This document shows, in pieces, positions 40,862-42,061 of a stretch of DNA of 42,061 bases. The position numbers and the translations under genes were made by a program. Source of the DNA: an uncultured Actinomyces sp. (GTDB taxonomy: Bacteria > Actinomycetota > Actinomycetes > Actinomycetales > Actinomycetaceae); the NCBI GenBank assembly GCA_937926195.1, contig CALEXZ010000133.1, forward strand, positions 1 through 42,061. Direction: 5' to 3'. The notes beneath the pieces were generated by a model, which did not search any database, was not told the DNA's origin, and saw only the letters and a list, made by a program, of their open reading frames with translations. Each line of letters starts with the position of its first letter. Positions within the stretch are counted from its first letter, which is position 1.

Positions 40862-41779
40862 GTGAGCAGGTCGGCGTCAACGTGGCGTCAGCGTCTGGAC
40901 ACGTGGGTCCACTCGTCGAGGATCCAGAACGTGGTCATGGCGGTGATCCTCATCAATTCGGTGACCATCGGCGTGGAGACGGCCGTGGCGCACGAGACCA
41001 CCGCGCACGACGTGCTCGCAGCGATCGACCACGTCGCCCTGGCGGTCTTCGTCGTGGAGATCCTCCTCAAGCTGGTGGCCCTGGGGCCGCTGCGGTTCTT
41101 CACGCGCGGGTGGAACGTCTTCGACTTCGTCGTCGTGGCGATCGCGCTCGTGCCCGGGGCCGGACCGCTGTCGGTGCTGCGGACCCTGCGCGTGCTGCGG
41201 CTGCTGCGAGTCATCAAGTTCATGCCGAGCCTGCGGCGCGTCGTGGAGTCCCTGCTCATGTCGATGCCGGGCATCAGCGCGATCGCCATGCTCATGTCGA
41301 TCATCTTCTACGTGAGCGCCGTCATGTCCACGGTGATGTTCGGGAAGGCCTTCCCCGACTGGTTCGGTTCCCTGGGCAAGTCGCTGTACACGCTGTTCCA
41401 GATCATGACGCTGGAGAGCTGGTCCATGGGCATCGTCCGTCCGGTCATGGCCTCGGCCCCGTGGGCGTGGGCCTTCTTCGTGCCCTTCATCCTGGTGTCG
41501 GCCTTCACCATGCTCAACCTGTTCGTCGCGGTCATCGTCGACACGATGAGCAGCCTGGGGCACGCGGATGCACCTGCGGACGACGAGGAGGCCTCAAGAC
41601 AGACCGCGGCGTCGGACGGCGCGGACCTGTCCACGGCTGACCTCACGCGGGCGTCCACCGGCACGAGCCCGCGTGACGAGGACGCCGTGCTCGCGGAGAT
41701 CCGGGCCCTGCGCGAGGAGATCGCCGCGCTGCGCGCCGCCCTGCCCGCCGACGCCGAGCCCGTCGCCGCGTTGCGCTAG
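40862..41779 (+). CDS. NaChBac-type voltage-gated ion channel
   Basis: Single-domain six-helix channel of 305 residues. S1-S3 lie in about 20-98. S4 has charges at every third position (Arg107, 110, 113, 116 and Lys119 in RTLRVLRLLRVIK). The pore loop carries TLESWSMG (183-190), matching the NaChBac selectivity filter TLESWASG, so sodium selectivity is likely. S6 is around 205-227 (FILVSAFTMLNLFVAVIVDTM). A charged C-terminal tail ends in a short coiled coil (LAEIRALREEIAALRAALPA) for tetramer assembly. The GTG at 40862 is selected for GGAGG seven bases upstream. Bacterial relatives affect motility or pH/osmotic homeostasis. Confidence 0.93.
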   Translation: MSRSASTWRQRLDTWVHSSRIQNVVMAVILINSVTIGVETAVAHETTAHDVLAAIDHVALAVFVVEILLKLVALGPLRFFTRGWNVFDFVVVAIALVPGAGPLSVLRTLRVLRLLRVIKFMPSLRRVVESLLMSMPGISAIAMLMSIIFYVSAVMSTVMFGKAFPDWFGSLGKSLYTLFQIMTLESWSMGIVRPVMASAPWAWAFFVPFILVSAFTMLNLFVAVIVDTMSSLGHADAPADDEEASRQTAASDGADLSTADLTRASTGTSPRDEDAVLAEIRALREEIAALRAALPADAEPVAALR

Positions 41780-42061
41780 CCCTCGCCGTCTGGCCCGTGC
41801 GCCGTCGGACGGACCACCCGAACGCAGGCGGACAACGCGAGCACCAGGACGGACCACCTGCCCGCAGGTGGATCACCTACGCACAGACGGACAACACAAC
41901 TACCAGGGTGGGTCACCTACGCACAGACGGACAACACAAGTACCAGGGTGGATCACCTACGCGCAGGTGGACAACCTGTGTGCCGACGGATCACCCAGGG
42001 GCGTCCACACGGTGATCCACCCACACGCAGGTGATCCAACCACCAGCACGTGGTCCACCCA
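41780..42061. repeat. Degenerate 40-bp tandem repeat running off the window
   Basis: After the channel gene the sequence consists of related units. The clearest are two adjacent 40-bp copies at about 41878-41957, starting CTACGCACAGACGGACAACA and differing at two positions. Flanking units of 40, 19 and 38 bp are more diverged (GGATCAC, GCAGGTGGA and GGACAAC recur), and the right edge has inverted forms (GTGATCCACC). No gene is visible. The array may continue beyond the window. Confidence 0.85.

Noticed and set aside
41780..42061. CRISPR array at the window end
   Set aside because: Units are 19-40 bp, diverged and adjacent, without equal-length unique spacers, and no cas gene is nearby.

Overview
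The window is about 42 kb of very GC-rich chromosomal DNA from a high-GC Gram-positive bacterium (Actinomycetota). Three things point there: a GlnR-type nitrogen regulator, a mutT1-like Nudix/phosphatase fusion directly downstream of polyphosphate kinase, and a block of actinobacterial families (nitrobindin-like protein, DUF2516, PadR with a HAAS-type membrane partner, LRV-domain proteins). The gene style resembles Actinomyces or Schaalia, but the genus is inferred. At least six genes have a TANNNT -10 element only 6-7 nt before the start codon, so leaderless mRNAs appear common.

Layout. 1-7.15 kb (minus strand): clpC with a candidate ClgR box, a decayed SRPBCC-like gene, then an operon of ABC-2 ATPase, permease, NarL-type histidine kinase and response regulator whose last three genes overlap. 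7.15-10.35 kb (minus): small membrane protein, dtd, DUF2516, YgfZ-like protein and a nitrobindin-like protein in one compact run. 10.5-12.3 kb: glnR and a divergent membrane protein. 12.4-17.0 kb (minus): mutT1-like gene, ppk and a CPBP protease. 17.1-19.1 kb (plus): a second NarL-type two-component pair, divergent from the CPBP gene across a perfect 9-2-9 palindrome. 19.2-20.5 kb: conserved hypothetical gene, tRNA-Lys and a GlsB/YeaQ-like membrane protein. 20.5-25.7 kb: repeat-rich intergenic DNA, a DEAD-box helicase, a DUF4352-like anchored protein whose apparent promoter spacer is filled by a 10-G tract, an MmpS-like lipoprotein and a DMT exporter. 25.7-29.8 kb (minus): AEC carrier, EEP-family hydrolase, msrB and an MscS channel. 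29.9-31.4 kb (plus): PadR regulator and HAAS-type membrane protein. 31.6-32.0 kb (minus): tRNA-Glu, tRNA-Asp and tRNA-Phe. 32.1-36.8 kb: a zincin, a GH3 lipoprotein and two paralogous LRV-domain membrane proteins sharing N-terminus and promoter. 36.9-41.8 kb (plus): a strongly asymmetric heterodimeric ABC exporter and a NaChBac-type ion channel, followed by a degenerate 40-bp tandem repeat running to the window edge.

Recurring themes are the cell envelope (two NarL-type kinases, exporters, mechanosensitive and voltage-gated channels, CPBP protease, GH3 lipoprotein) and protein or translation quality control (ClpC, MsrB, Dtd, DEAD-box helicase). The most unusual items are the poly-G promoter spacer, the LRV paralog pair, the ABC pair whose ATP-site motifs are split between subunits, a ~20-bp motif repeated upstream of three loci, and the terminal repeat array. 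No phage, insertion sequence or CRISPR array was seen.
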